From Luteitalea sp. (GTDB lineage: Bacteria > Acidobacteriota > Vicinamibacteria > Vicinamibacterales > Vicinamibacteraceae): a stretch of DNA of 64,000 bases. The notes under the pieces are model-generated. The model saw nothing but the letters and a program-made list of their open reading frames with translations. It did not search any database and was not told the DNA's origin. Below, in pieces: positions 1-9,074 of the stretch (its first letter is position 1; each line of letters begins with the position of its first letter). The DNA is taken from assembly GCA_009377495.1 (NCBI GenBank), contig WHTZ01000003.1, forward strand, positions 124,001-188,000, in the 5' to 3' direction. The translations under genes and the position numbers were made by a program.

Positions 1-1
1 G

Positions 2-286
2 GAAGCGTTCTCCCGCCCCCCCAACTTCACGTTTGGGAACAGCGCTGCCAATCTCGATCATTTGAGAAGTCCAGCCTTGTTCAACGAAGATATTGCCCTG
101 TCAAAAGATGTCGCTCTGCCGGGAGAGGACGCGCGCGTCGAATTCAGGGCTTCCTTCTTCAATATCTTCAACCGTACCCAATTTGGTGGAATCGTCAATC
201 AGGTGGAGAGCGCGGACTTCGGCCAGGTGACCTCGCAGGCGAACCATTCGAGAGAGGTACAACTGGCTCTGAGACTCATATTCTAG
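2..286 (+). CDS. TonB-dependent receptor, C-terminal end (partial, runs off the left edge)
   Basis: The reading frame is open from the first bases of the window and ends at the TAG at 284-286. The last residues have the signature of an outer-membrane beta-barrel end: alternating hydrophobic residues and a terminal aromatic (ALRLIF). The segment RASFFNIFNRTQFG is the FNxxNRxxF-type motif that closes Oar-like, carboxypeptidase-regulatory-domain TonB-dependent receptors of Acidobacteria. A complete relative lies at 55366-58569 and ends in the same style (GLKFIF). The start and the plug domain lie outside the window. The likely role is uptake or binding of a large ligand, possibly a glycan, at the outer membrane. 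Confidence 0.85.
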   Translation, partial: EAFSRPPNFTFGNSAANLDHLRSPALFNEDIALSKDVALPGEDARVEFRASFFNIFNRTQFGGIVNQVESADFGQVTSQANHSREVQLALRLIF

Positions 287-293
287 GTAGGGC

Positions 294-308
294 CGCCTCG
301 CCGAGGCG
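294..308. terminator. Short GC hairpin after the receptor gene
   Basis: Seven-base arms CGCCTCG and CGAGGCG around a single C lie just downstream of the receptor stop codon. There is no T tract, so this is only a possible terminator or attenuator between the receptor and the TPR gene, which starts a few bases later. Confidence 0.25.
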
Positions 309-312
309 TCCG

Positions 313-2844
313 TTGCGGATTCTCAAGGGTCTGATGGTCTGGTCACTGATTCTCGCCATCGTGCTCGGCGGCCAGGTTGATGAAGCTGCCCTCGCACGCG
401 AGGCCGCCGCCGCCATGGAATCCGGTGAGTACGCGGCGGCGGAAGAACACTACCGGGCCTTGGCGGCGCTGGTTCCTGATACACCAGAAATCTATACCAA
501 TCTCGGCTTGAGCCGCTTCCTTCAGAAGAAGTACGATGAGGCGATTGAGGCCTTCGAACAGGGACTGAAACGAAGACCGGCCATGGCCAACGCATGGCTG
601 TTTCTGGGTATCTCTCAGTTCAACCAAAATCGGCCCGCCCAAGCCGTCCCTCCCCTCCAGAAGTATGCGTCCATTCGACCTGACGATAAGGAGGGTCATT
701 ACTATCTGGGGCTGTCTCTAATGGCACGTGGCCGATACGAGGCAGCGGAAAAGTCGCTTGCTGTAGCGAAACAGCTCGATCCAAGAAATCTGGATGTCTT
801 ATACCATCTGGCACAGAGCTATCTCAAACGGGCCGAGGCGAAACAGGGAAGTGTCGCTGAGCTCTCGGAAGCGTATCAGTCGGTGGTGAGACAAATCGCG
901 GCCATCGATCCTGAGTCGTACCGGATACGGCAGCTAAGGGCAGGCTATTACGCGGTCATGAAGGAGCCTTCCAAGGCCATTGCGGAGCTGGAAGCCATAG
1001 TGAAAGACAATCCTCGAGTCCACGGCGTCCAGTACACTTTGGGCTGCCTCTACATGGAGTCGTTCGAATATGACCAGGCGATGACCGCCTTTGAGGCGGA
1101 ACTGAAGCTCGACTCGCCATACCCCAGAACCTATCTCCAGATGGGACATGTCTATTTGGCGCAGAATAAAGCCACAGAAGCCTTACCCCTCCTGGAAAAA
1201 GCTGTGCGCGAGGAGCCCGAGAATGGCCAACCCTGGGTAGAACGGGGTCGCGCGCACAGGATGATGGGACAGCACGAGACGGCGGCGGCTGCGTTTGAAG
1301 AGGCCATCAAGCTGGGAGAGCGAACGGCCGCGGTCTACTATCAGCTCGGCGTGGAGTATCGCCAGTTGGGAAAGCGCGATTTAGCTCTCGAGGCGATGAA
1401 GACCGCCAAGACGCTGCGTAAGGCAGCACGGGCGCCGGAGACCGAGACGTCACAAGCGACAGAGGAACGCGAGAAAGCAGACGTCGTTTCCGCGGAGAGC
1501 TTGCTGGAGAAAGGACAGCGGGCGTTCGACATGCGTACCTATGAGGAGGCGCTCAATTTGTTCGAGCAGGCGAGTCACCATTCCTCTCGCTGCGATATTC
1601 ATTTTTACATTGGTCTAGCTCGTTATCGTCTGGGCCGTACGGATCCAGCTATCGTTGCGTTTCAAAGCGCTTTGGCCTGCGACGGCTCGCTGGCCGATGC
1701 CCAGGTGGCACTCGGAGACGCCTATCTGCAAAGAGGGGATGAGAACCGGTCGCTCGCTGCTTATGAGGCTGTTCTTAGGGCCCAACCGGATCATCGCCTG
1801 GCCCTCAGAGCGGCGGCGGCGCTGTACCTGAAACACGAGCTTCACGAAAAGACAGTGCCGGTGCTCGAGCGCTTGGTTGAGTTGGAGCCGAAGGATGTTC
1901 AGGTTCAGGCTGATCTTGCAGCCGCATATGCAGCCACGGGAAGAATGCAGGAGGCAGAGCACACATTTAGAGGAGTGCTCAAAGTGGACCCGAATCATGC
2001 TTCTGCACTGGTTGGCCTCGGTAATGTCTACCTGCACACATCCCGCGAACACGACGCGATCCCCTTCCTGAAGAGAGCGGCTGCGCTCGCTCGCAGCGCG
2101 TATGAGCCCTACTATCTGCTCGGTGTTGCCCACAACCGACTGGGCGAATATGGCGAAGCGGCTACCGCCTTGGAAGAGGCGCGGCGCCTGAATCCAACCC
2201 AACCAGCCATCTACTACCAGCTTGGTCAGACGTATCGGCGCCTTGATCGGAAAGACGAGCAGAAGAAAGCGCTTGCCGAGTTCGGCAGATTGAAGTCCCA
2301 AGAGGACCGACTTGTGGATGACAAGCGCACCGCCGCCCGATTGGTAGAGCAAGCCCGCTCTCTGGTGGACTCCGGGAAGCTTCAAGAAGCTATTGAACTG
2401 CTCGAGCAGGCTCAGCAATCTGATGCGGAATCGGATCGCATCCTCTTCCGGTTGGCCAGTCTCTACTATGACGTCGACCGATTCGATTCGGCTCGCGAAC
2501 ATGTCGACAAGGCGATCGCAATTGCGCCTTCGGAATGGCGATATCACTACCTGCTGGGACTTATTGAGATGGAGAGCGACGAGCCCACGAGAGCACTTGA
2601 GAGCTTCGAGACCGTCCTTGAGCTCAATGCCAATGCGGCTGAAGCCTACCAGCAGATTGGACACTTGGCGATAAAGCAACGAAATCTGCAGCGAGCCATC
2701 GACAGCTTCAAACGAGCCGTCGATCTCGACCCTGAGAACGCACGGTTTCATTTCGACCTTTCTGGTGCCTATCGGGAAGCCGGACACCGTGAGCTTGCCG
2801 AGAGGGAGAAGCTGGAATTCGAGCGGCTCTCGAGAATCCCATGA
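313..2844 (+). CDS. Large tetratricopeptide-repeat protein, exported
   Basis: This 843-residue protein has a hydrophobic N-terminus (about residues 4-26) that looks like a signal peptide or anchor. The rest is almost entirely TPR units, recognisable by repeated A-Y-x-x-L-G-x-x-Y and A-x-x-x-F-x-x-A-L/I-x-L-x-P patterns, with a charged linker near residues 370-400 dividing two TPR blocks. TPR arrays are protein-interaction scaffolds and no catalytic domain is visible. The start is a TTG at 313; an ATG at 334 in the same frame is possible. Its stop overlaps the start of the next gene (ATGA, 2841-2844), so the two are probably translationally coupled. Proteins like this often accompany CRTAC/ASPIC or sugar oxidoreductase genes in Acidobacteria. 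Its exact partner is unknown. Confidence 0.85.
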   Translation: MRILKGLMVWSLILAIVLGGQVDEAALAREAAAAMESGEYAAAEEHYRALAALVPDTPEIYTNLGLSRFLQKKYDEAIEAFEQGLKRRPAMANAWLFLGISQFNQNRPAQAVPPLQKYASIRPDDKEGHYYLGLSLMARGRYEAAEKSLAVAKQLDPRNLDVLYHLAQSYLKRAEAKQGSVAELSEAYQSVVRQIAAIDPESYRIRQLRAGYYAVMKEPSKAIAELEAIVKDNPRVHGVQYTLGCLYMESFEYDQAMTAFEAELKLDSPYPRTYLQMGHVYLAQNKATEALPLLEKAVREEPENGQPWVERGRAHRMMGQHETAAAAFEEAIKLGERTAAVYYQLGVEYRQLGKRDLALEAMKTAKTLRKAARAPETETSQATEEREKADVVSAESLLEKGQRAFDMRTYEEALNLFEQASHHSSRCDIHFYIGLARYRLGRTDPAIVAFQSALACDGSLADAQVALGDAYLQRGDENRSLAAYEAVLRAQPDHRLALRAAAALYLKHELHEKTVPVLERLVELEPKDVQVQADLAAAYAATGRMQEAEHTFRGVLKVDPNHASALVGLGNVYLHTSREHDAIPFLKRAAALARSAYEPYYLLGVAHNRLGEYGEAATALEEARRLNPTQPAIYYQLGQTYRRLDRKDEQKKALAEFGRLKSQEDRLVDDKRTAARLVEQARSLVDSGKLQEAIELLEQAQQSDAESDRILFRLASLYYDVDRFDSAREHVDKAIAIAPSEWRYHYLLGLIEMESDEPTRALESFETVLELNANAAEAYQQIGHLAIKQRNLQRAIDSFKRAVDLDPENARFHFDLSGAYREAGHRELAEREKLEFERLSRIP

Positions 2845-4232
2845 AGGACAGACTCTCGCGACGTGACTTCCTGCAAGCAAGCTCGGCTTCGGCCGGTTTC
2901 ATCTGGGCCGGTGCGACATCGCCTTCGTTATTGTCAGCCGAGATCCTGGACGCCAACGACCGAATCAATGTCGGCGTCATCGGCGTCGGCGGCATCGGGT
3001 CGCACCATATCCGGCTGATGTTGGAACACATACAACAAGAAAACACCAGGCTGGTAGCGATTAGCGATGTGTACAGGAGGCGATTGACGCGCACGCTGGC
3101 TATGTCTCGCGGTGAGGCCTACGAGGACGGCGAGGGAGGCCTTATTCCGGCTGACTCTTCGCGCAAAGGTAGCCTGACGGATAGCGATGCCTACATGGAC
3201 TATCGCCGGCTCTTGGAGCGCAAGGATGTAGATGCGGTCTTCATCTGCACGCCCGACCACTGGCACGCGAAAATGGCCATTGATTCGCTCGAGGCCGGCA
3301 AACATGTGTATCTTGAAAAGCCAATGACGCTCACCATCGAGCAAGCTATTGCCGTGCGCGATGCGGTACGGGGAACCCAGAAGGTCCTCCAGGTGGGACC
3401 GCAAGGTACCTCCGACGACTTGTACCGGAAGGCTCAAGCCGCCATTCGCGAAGGCCGGATCGGAAAAGTCAACTTTGCTCAGGCTGGAGGAGGGAGCAAT
3501 CCGCGCGAGCACATTTACGACGCGTGGTTCAAAATTGATCCCAGTGCTGGCCCGCACGGCTCCGGGGATGATTACATCGATTGGGACATGTGGTTAGGTC
3601 ACCGGTTCGGCCTGGCTCCCAAGATCCCTTTCAATCCTGAGCATGTCTTCCGCTTCCGCAAGTATTGGCCTTACAGCGGTGGGCAGGTCAGCGATCTGCT
3701 CTACCATTCCCTGGCGCCGTTGCTGTTGGCTATTGTGGGGCCGAACGGCGCTTACCCTCGGCGTGCCGCCGGAGCGGGAGGGCAATATGTCTTCAAGGAC
3801 GACCGCGACATCCCCGATGTGTGTGTCGTCGCCTTGGACTATCTGGACGACTACACGATTCTCCTCGTGAACAACTTCGGGAACGCTGCCAAGATCCCTT
3901 CGCTGATTTGTGGGAGACACGGCACGATCGAGCTGGGCGATGAAATCAGGCTGCGGGTCGCGGGTGACTTCGCGGAAGAATTCAAGGAAAAGAATCACGG
4001 GTATACCGAAGTCACCATGCAACGCGAGCCCTACGAAGACTCCAACAACGCGGAGGGCATATACAATGCGCACCGCATGAACTTCTTCAACGCCATCCGT
4101 GGGCTGGAGGCGCCACACTGCAACGCAGAGCTCGGTGCAGCCACGATGGTCGGCATCAAAATGGCCGTCGATTCTTACCGACTCAAGAAGCCCCTTCTCT
4201 GGGACTCGGCCCGGGAAAAGGTGGTAGGTTGA
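2841..4232 (+). CDS. Tat-exported Gfo/Idh/MocA family oxidoreductase
   Basis: This 463-residue protein starts with a twin-arginine signal (SRRDFLQ, residues 6-12). A Rossmann nucleotide-binding fold follows, with the loop GVIGVGGIG around residues 45-53. The family EKP motif is at residues 159-161, preceded by CTPDHWHAKMA. The second half is the alpha/beta substrate domain typical of NAD(P)-dependent sugar dehydrogenases. The Tat signal implies export already folded with its cofactor, which is common for this family in Acidobacteria and Planctomycetes. It overlaps the TPR gene by four bases and is followed by a DUF1080 protein, a frequent pairing that suggests modification of a sugar or glycoside in the periplasm. 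The substrate cannot be read from the sequence. Confidence 0.92.
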   Translation: MKDRLSRRDFLQASSASAGFIWAGATSPSLLSAEILDANDRINVGVIGVGGIGSHHIRLMLEHIQQENTRLVAISDVYRRRLTRTLAMSRGEAYEDGEGGLIPADSSRKGSLTDSDAYMDYRRLLERKDVDAVFICTPDHWHAKMAIDSLEAGKHVYLEKPMTLTIEQAIAVRDAVRGTQKVLQVGPQGTSDDLYRKAQAAIREGRIGKVNFAQAGGGSNPREHIYDAWFKIDPSAGPHGSGDDYIDWDMWLGHRFGLAPKIPFNPEHVFRFRKYWPYSGGQVSDLLYHSLAPLLLAIVGPNGAYPRRAAGAGGQYVFKDDRDIPDVCVVALDYLDDYTILLVNNFGNAAKIPSLICGRHGTIELGDEIRLRVAGDFAEEFKEKNHGYTEVTMQREPYEDSNNAEGIYNAHRMNFFNAIRGLEAPHCNAELGAATMVGIKMAVDSYRLKKPLLWDSAREKVVG

Positions 4233-4304
4233 GAGGAAAGCCTCCCGTAGTTGCTTGCTTGTGTCAATCGGTGTGTGGGAATCCATCACAAGGTGAGGTG
4301 AATC

Positions 4305-4925
4305 ATGAGAAAGAAGCTCATGATGGTAGTCATCCTGGCAAGCGTGTGTGGGTTGCCAACTTATTCGACGTCCGCTGAGTGGGTGCAGCTGTTCAATGGA
4401 ACAGACATGACAGGCTGGCAACACGTGGGAGAGGGCAGTTTCGTTGTGGAAGATGGTGCCCTTAAGGGCATAGAAGGGATGGGCCTGCTTTGGTACACGA
4501 GGCAGACGTTCGGGAACTGTGTGATTCGGGTCGTTTACAAAGGCGAGAACGACGATTCTAATTCCGGGCTTTACATCCGCATCCCAGAAAGGCCGACGGA
4601 GCCGATGATGCCGGTAAGGCGTGGCCACGAAATCCAAATCGCTGGCGACCACACAGGTGAGCTTTTCGGATTTACGAAGGCCACCATAGAGCGGTCCAAG
4701 CCCGAAGGAGGGTGGAATCTTCTGGAAGTCACCATCGATGGCCCGCGGACGGTTGTCAAGCTAAACAGGGTCCTCGTCACCGACTACACGGAAGGATCCT
4801 CCAAGCCGTTTATTGACTGGGTGGGCGACGTGGTCCGTCCGAATGAAGGCTATATCGGTGTTCAGAATCATGAACCGACCTCGGTTTATTTCAGAGAGAT
4901 TGCGGTGAAGCCACTGGAAAAGTAG
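4305..4925 (+). CDS. DUF1080 (3-keto-disaccharide hydrolase-like) secreted protein
   Basis: This 206-residue protein has a cleavable signal peptide (about residues 1-24). It is followed by a single concanavalin-like DUF1080 domain beginning WVQLFNGTDMTGW, with the family pattern G-x-L-W-Y-T and SGLYIRIPE. Family members bind or cleave sugars and some are 3-keto-glycoside hydrolases, so pairing with the upstream Gfo/Idh oxidoreductase would fit oxidise-then-cleave chemistry. That pathway is an inference. The ATG at 4305 follows an AGGTGAGGTG ribosome-binding region. Length is normal for a single-domain member. Confidence 0.9.
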   Translation: MRKKLMMVVILASVCGLPTYSTSAEWVQLFNGTDMTGWQHVGEGSFVVEDGALKGIEGMGLLWYTRQTFGNCVIRVVYKGENDDSNSGLYIRIPERPTEPMMPVRRGHEIQIAGDHTGELFGFTKATIERSKPEGGWNLLEVTIDGPRTVVKLNRVLVTDYTEGSSKPFIDWVGDVVRPNEGYIGVQNHEPTSVYFREIAVKPLEK

Positions 4926-5000
4926 ACGAGTGTCCCGCTCGGCAGGCCGAGGCGTGACATGGTGGTCTGCCGGAGCGACGGCCGGTGATATCGTCGATTC

Positions 5001-6173
5001 ATGCCGCGTGCCAAGCGCCGGGTCGCGCTCATCTATGACGCGCGGCTCGTGTACGACGTCAAGGTCATGACCGGCGTGGCCGCGTACCTGCAGGAGCGGG
5101 GGCATTACAGCGTCTATGTCGAAGAGAACGCGCTGAAGGATCAGCGGCTCCCCGATCTCCGGTCGTGGAAGGGAGACGGGATCATCGCGGATTTCGACGA
5201 TCCGGCCGTCGCGCGCCTCGTCGGACAGTCTCGGTTGCCCACGGTGGGGTTCGGCGGTGGCTATGGTTGGTACGTGGAGGGCTCCTCCACGCCGTACTTC
5301 TTCACGAACAACCAGGCGATCGCGACCCTTGCCATCGACCATCTGCTCGAGCGCGGCTTCAAGCACTTCGCCTATTGCGGCTACGCGCGCACCCCGATCA
5401 ATGGCTGGTCTGAGGAGCGCGAGCACGCTTTCGTGAAGCTCGTGACGAAGCGACGCTGCTCCTGCGCGGTGTTTCACGGACACCACAAATCGACCCGACA
5501 ATGGGCGGCGGTGCAACAGGCCCTGGGCGAATGGTTGCGCAGGCTGCCGAAGCCGGTGGGTGTGATGGCCGCGAATGACAACCGCGGCCGCCAGGTGCTC
5601 GAAGCCTGTCGCGCCTACGACCTGAACGTGCCAAACGAGGTCACCGTGATCGGCGTCGACAACGACGAGCTCTTGTGTCAATTGAGCAGTCCCCCGCTGA
5701 GCAGCATCGAACAGGGCGCCCGGCGATTGGGCTACGCGGCCGCCGCGTTGCTCGATAGCCTGATGCGGGGACGCAAGCCGCAGCAGTGCCGCGTGATCAT
5801 CGACCCCGTCGGCGTGGTCACCCGACAGTCGACCGATGTGTTGGCCGTCGAGGATTCAGACGTCGCGCGGGCGCTCGCGTACATTCGTGAGCACGCCTGC
5901 GACGGGATCAAGGTGCCGCGTGTGGTGAGCGCCGTGGGGATCTCGCGATCCGGACTGGAAAAGCGCTTCGCGTCCGTCTTGGGGAATACGATCCGCACCG
6001 CGATTCGACGGACGCAGCTGGAACGCGCCAGGCGACTGGTCTCCGAGACCGACATGCCACTGAAGCAGGTTGCCGCTGAAACGGGATTCAAGTCGGTGCA
6101 GCATCTGACGACCGTCTTTGCGCACGCCTTCGCCAAGACCCCGGCCAGGTATCGTCAGACGACGACGCGGTGA
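5001..6173 (+). CDS. XylR-like transcriptional regulator (periplasmic-binding-type sensor plus AraC HTH)
   Basis: This 390-residue protein has an N-terminal LacI/periplasmic-binding-like sensor domain (about residues 8-275, with GVMAANDNRGRQVLEAC and VTVIGVDNDELLC typical of XylR relatives). A C-terminal AraC-type double helix-turn-helix follows (about residues 290-388), ending in MPLKQVAAETGFKSVQHLTTVF. Regulators of this build sense a free sugar and activate nearby catabolic genes. It is cytoplasmic and DNA-binding. Standing directly after the Gfo/Idh and DUF1080 genes it most likely controls that sugar locus, although its operator sites were not identified. The ribosome-binding site before ATG 5001 is weak. 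Confidence 0.9.
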   Translation: MPRAKRRVALIYDARLVYDVKVMTGVAAYLQERGHYSVYVEENALKDQRLPDLRSWKGDGIIADFDDPAVARLVGQSRLPTVGFGGGYGWYVEGSSTPYFFTNNQAIATLAIDHLLERGFKHFAYCGYARTPINGWSEEREHAFVKLVTKRRCSCAVFHGHHKSTRQWAAVQQALGEWLRRLPKPVGVMAANDNRGRQVLEACRAYDLNVPNEVTVIGVDNDELLCQLSSPPLSSIEQGARRLGYAAAALLDSLMRGRKPQQCRVIIDPVGVVTRQSTDVLAVEDSDVARALAYIREHACDGIKVPRVVSAVGISRSGLEKRFASVLGNTIRTAIRRTQLERARRLVSETDMPLKQVAAETGFKSVQHLTTVFAHAFAKTPARYRQTTTR

Positions 6174-6174
6174 C

Positions 6175-6197
6175 AGGGGGTTTTTCAGCGTCCCCCT
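6175..6197 (+). terminator. Possible hairpin after the XylR-like gene
   Basis: Arms AGGGGG (6175-6180) and CCCCCT (6192-6197) lie two bases after the regulator stop codon, with a T-rich loop. It could stop transcription into the ADOP scar. Without a T run after the stem the call is weak. Confidence 0.3.
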
Positions 6198-6224
6198 AAC
6201 GCACAACGAGCTGGAGGAGATCCG

Positions 6225-6285
6225 ATGGGTGCGTTCACGTCATGGCTGGATTTTAAGCTGGGCTTCCGGATGCTGGTCCGGTACC
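6225..6285 (+). pseudogene. 5' scar of an ADOP permease gene
   Basis: A GGAGGAG ribosome-binding site precedes ATG 6225. The first about 20 codons (GAFTSWLDFKLGFRMLVRY) match the conserved N-terminus of one ADOP subclass, which starts with a cytoplasmic helix before the first membrane segment. After that the reading frame loses all family similarity and no transmembrane segment follows. The remainder of this plus-strand gene has been deleted, and the 3' end of the minus-strand ADOP begins about 100 bases later. It was probably removed by recombination between permease copies. Confidence 0.6.
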
Positions 6286-6383
6286 TGCGCGGCATGATCA
6301 GCGCGACTCGCGGGTTCTCAGTCACCACGATTCTCCTCAGTGCGCCGTCGCCTCCTATGATGCGGCGATTGAGGGTAGCCTGT

Positions 6384-9020
6384 CTACTCGGTTCTAAGCA
6401 CTACGTTCGGGTCCAGCCGCGACGCCCGCCACGCGGGCAGCCAGCATGCGACGGCCGCCACCAGCGTGATCGTCATCATCACGGCCACCAGCGTTGTGGG
6501 ATCCGTCGGCTGGACGCCGAACAGCAGTGACGCAATCAGCCGGGTCAGCCCAAACGCGCCTGCGAGTCCCACGACGACGCCGATGATGGTGAGCTGGAGG
6601 CCCTGCTTCATCACCAGCGCGAGCACGCTGGAACGCGCCGCTCCGAGCGCGAGGCGGATGCCGATCTCACGCCGGCGCTCCGTGACCATGTAGGAGAGCA
6701 CACCGTAGGTGCCGATGGCGGCCAGCAGGAGAGCCAGCGCCGCAAACGCACCAAGCAACTGCGCCAAGAGCCTCGGCCGGCGAATCGATTCCGCGAACAC
6801 CGCGTCCATGTCCCGGAGCCGCACGATGGGGACCGCGGGGTCCACGTCTCGGACGGCGCGCTCGAGCGTGTGTGACAGCGCGGCTGGCGGCAGGCTCGTT
6901 CTGAGCGCCACGTCCATCGTGGGCGGGGTGAGCGCGCGCCAGGGGCTTGCAGTACCGTCGATGCGCGGCGTGGGCTGCTCGGCGAACAAGTAGAGCTCGG
7001 TTCCTGTCTCCCGATCGACGCCGCCCTCCTTGACGTCCTTGGCCACGCCGATCACCGTGTGCCAGGGGTTCTCGCCCGTGCCGATCGACGCAGACAAGTC
7101 CGGCCGCAGCCGCCGCCCAATCGGGTTCCGCCCCTTCCAGAGCCGGTTCGCCAGTGTTTCATTGACCACGACCACCCTGCGTTGCGAGGCCGTGTCGGTC
7201 GGTTCGAAGCCGCGGCCAGCGACGATCGGAATGCCCATCGTCTCGAAATAGTCGGACATGACGAACTGGTAGTAGTCGACGATTTCGACCGGTTCTCCGC
7301 TTGCAGCCGTGTCGTCCTCGATGCGGGTGTCGTATCCCTGGACGAGGCGATTCAGCGGCAGATTGGACATGGCGGTCGCCGCCTGCACGCCCGGTGCGGC
7401 GCGAAGCCTGTCGAGCAGGCGTTGATACGCTTGCGCGCGCCCGCCGGGATATGACGTGCCCCGTGGCAACGTCATCGAGAACGTGACCAGGCGCGACCGA
7501 TCGAATCCCGCATCGACGCTCCTGAGGTTATAGACCGTGCGGAGCAGCAAACCCGCGCCAATGACAAGCATCACCGCCAACGCGACTTCGGCCATCACGA
7601 GCGCACGGCGGAGGTGATGGCGACCGCCGCCACTGGCACCGCGGTCCCCGCCCTCCTTGAGCGCCGTGACGAGGCCAGTCACCCGCCGGTGCGCGACGGG
7701 TGCAAGCCCGAAGAGCACGCCCGTTCCCATGGACACGCCGAGCGCAAAGAGCAGGACGGGCACGTCGAGGGCGACCTCGTTCGTGCGGGGCAGGCTGGTT
7801 GGATAGGCGCGGACGAGCGCCTGCACAGCCGCGCGGGCGAGCCACAGGCCCAGCACGCCACCTGTGACGGACAACAGCACGCCTTCGGTCATCGTCTGTC
7901 GGAGCAGCCGGCCGCGACTGGCGCCAAGCGCCGCGCGCACCGCAAATTCACGACGCCGTGACTCGGCGCGAGCCATGATGAGGTTCGCGAGATTCGCGCA
8001 GGCGATCAGCAGGACGAAGCCGACGGCGGCCTGCAAGACCCAGATCGCGCGGCTGGCATCTCCCACAATCGCGTCCTGCAGCGGCTGCATCCGGAGGGTG
8101 TGGTCTTCCGCGCGCGAGGGATGCTTCGTGGGGACATGGTCCGTCGTGCCGACACGCTCGCCCCAGTTCCCGAGGAATGCGTTCAGCTCCGTCTGGGCCG
8201 CCTGCGGCGTCACGCCCTCTTTCAGTCGTCCAATGACATGGAGGACATGGGCGTCGCGCATCTGACGAACGATCGGGTGGGTCTCGAGGGGCAACCAGAT
8301 TTCGGTACGGTTGTCCATGAGGTCCACGCCCGGCGGCATGATGCCAATGATCTCGTGGGGCCGGCCACCGACGTCCACGGTCTGTCCAACGAGCGGTTGT
8401 CCGCCAAAGGCGGATTGCCACAACTCGTGCGAGAGGATCGCGATCGGCGGCCCCCCCTTGCCATCGCTCACGTCGGTTTCTCCCGGGGCGAAGAACCGTC
8501 CGTGCGCCGGCTGAACCCCGAGCGCTTTGAGCAGGTGCTCCGCAACCGTTACCGAACGCACGCGCAGCGGCCGATCGGCGGCGGTGAGGTTCACTTCACC
8601 GATCCCGATTGGGTCGGCGCCGGATCCGGGGGCGGTGGTCGTGAACGCCCCAACCTCCGCAAAGGACCGGTTCATCTCGCGGAATTCCATGTACTCCGGG
8701 TACGACACCCTGAACGCGGTGATCCCGAGCCGAGGAAATTGCGTGGTCAGATACATCAACTGCTCGGGTTTGGGATATTCGAGAGGCCGAAGGATCACGC
8801 CGTTCACGATCGAGAAGATGGCGGTATTTGCGCCGACCCCCAGGGCCAGTGTCAGCAGGGCAACGGCCGTAAACGCGGGGCTGCGTCGCAGCGTGCGCAG
8901 CCCATGGCGCACGTCGCGCGCCAGGTCGTCGAGCCATCGGAGGCCTCGCTGGTCGCGCAGCGCGTCCATCGCCTGCGAGACGCCTCCCTCCCGGTGAATC
9001 CATTCGCGAAGGATGCGCAT
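6384..9020 (-). CDS. ADOP-type ABC-transporter permease (MacB_PCD + FtsX domains)
   Basis: This is an inner-membrane protein of 878 residues. A short cytoplasmic leader is followed by the ADOP signature ([21 protein letters not shown]) in the first membrane segment. Then come a large periplasmic MacB-like domain, an FtsX core with LIACANLANLIMARAESRR, a second periplasmic domain and a C-terminal FtsX core (RRREIGIRLALGAARSSVL) ending VVLRTE. ADOPs lack an obvious cognate ATPase; they are expanded in Acidobacteria and their substrate is unknown, with efflux or lipoprotein handling assumed from MacB and LolCE relatives. ATG 9020 was chosen because AGGAG precedes it by six bases; an upstream GTG at 9038 is less likely. 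Confidence 0.93.
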   Translation of the reverse strand: MRILREWIHREGGVSQAMDALRDQRGLRWLDDLARDVRHGLRTLRRSPAFTAVALLTLALGVGANTAIFSIVNGVILRPLEYPKPEQLMYLTTQFPRLGITAFRVSYPEYMEFREMNRSFAEVGAFTTTAPGSGADPIGIGEVNLTAADRPLRVRSVTVAEHLLKALGVQPAHGRFFAPGETDVSDGKGGPPIAILSHELWQSAFGGQPLVGQTVDVGGRPHEIIGIMPPGVDLMDNRTEIWLPLETHPIVRQMRDAHVLHVIGRLKEGVTPQAAQTELNAFLGNWGERVGTTDHVPTKHPSRAEDHTLRMQPLQDAIVGDASRAIWVLQAAVGFVLLIACANLANLIMARAESRRREFAVRAALGASRGRLLRQTMTEGVLLSVTGGVLGLWLARAAVQALVRAYPTSLPRTNEVALDVPVLLFALGVSMGTGVLFGLAPVAHRRVTGLVTALKEGGDRGASGGGRHHLRRALVMAEVALAVMLVIGAGLLLRTVYNLRSVDAGFDRSRLVTFSMTLPRGTSYPGGRAQAYQRLLDRLRAAPGVQAATAMSNLPLNRLVQGYDTRIEDDTAASGEPVEIVDYYQFVMSDYFETMGIPIVAGRGFEPTDTASQRRVVVVNETLANRLWKGRNPIGRRLRPDLSASIGTGENPWHTVIGVAKDVKEGGVDRETGTELYLFAEQPTPRIDGTASPWRALTPPTMDVALRTSLPPAALSHTLERAVRDVDPAVPIVRLRDMDAVFAESIRRPRLLAQLLGAFAALALLLAAIGTYGVLSYMVTERRREIGIRLALGAARSSVLALVMKQGLQLTIIGVVVGLAGAFGLTRLIASLLFGVQPTDPTTLVAVMMTITLVAAVACWLPAWRASRLDPNVVLRTE

Positions 9021-9074
9021 GTGATCTCCTCGTGTCACGTCTCGCCGTGCAGCCTACATGACAACGTCAAATGT

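Noticed and set aside
1615-2880. 421-codon minus-strand frame opposite the TPR gene
   Set aside because: It lies entirely across a TPR-coding region with strong sense motifs and has no protein-like features. Antisense shadow.
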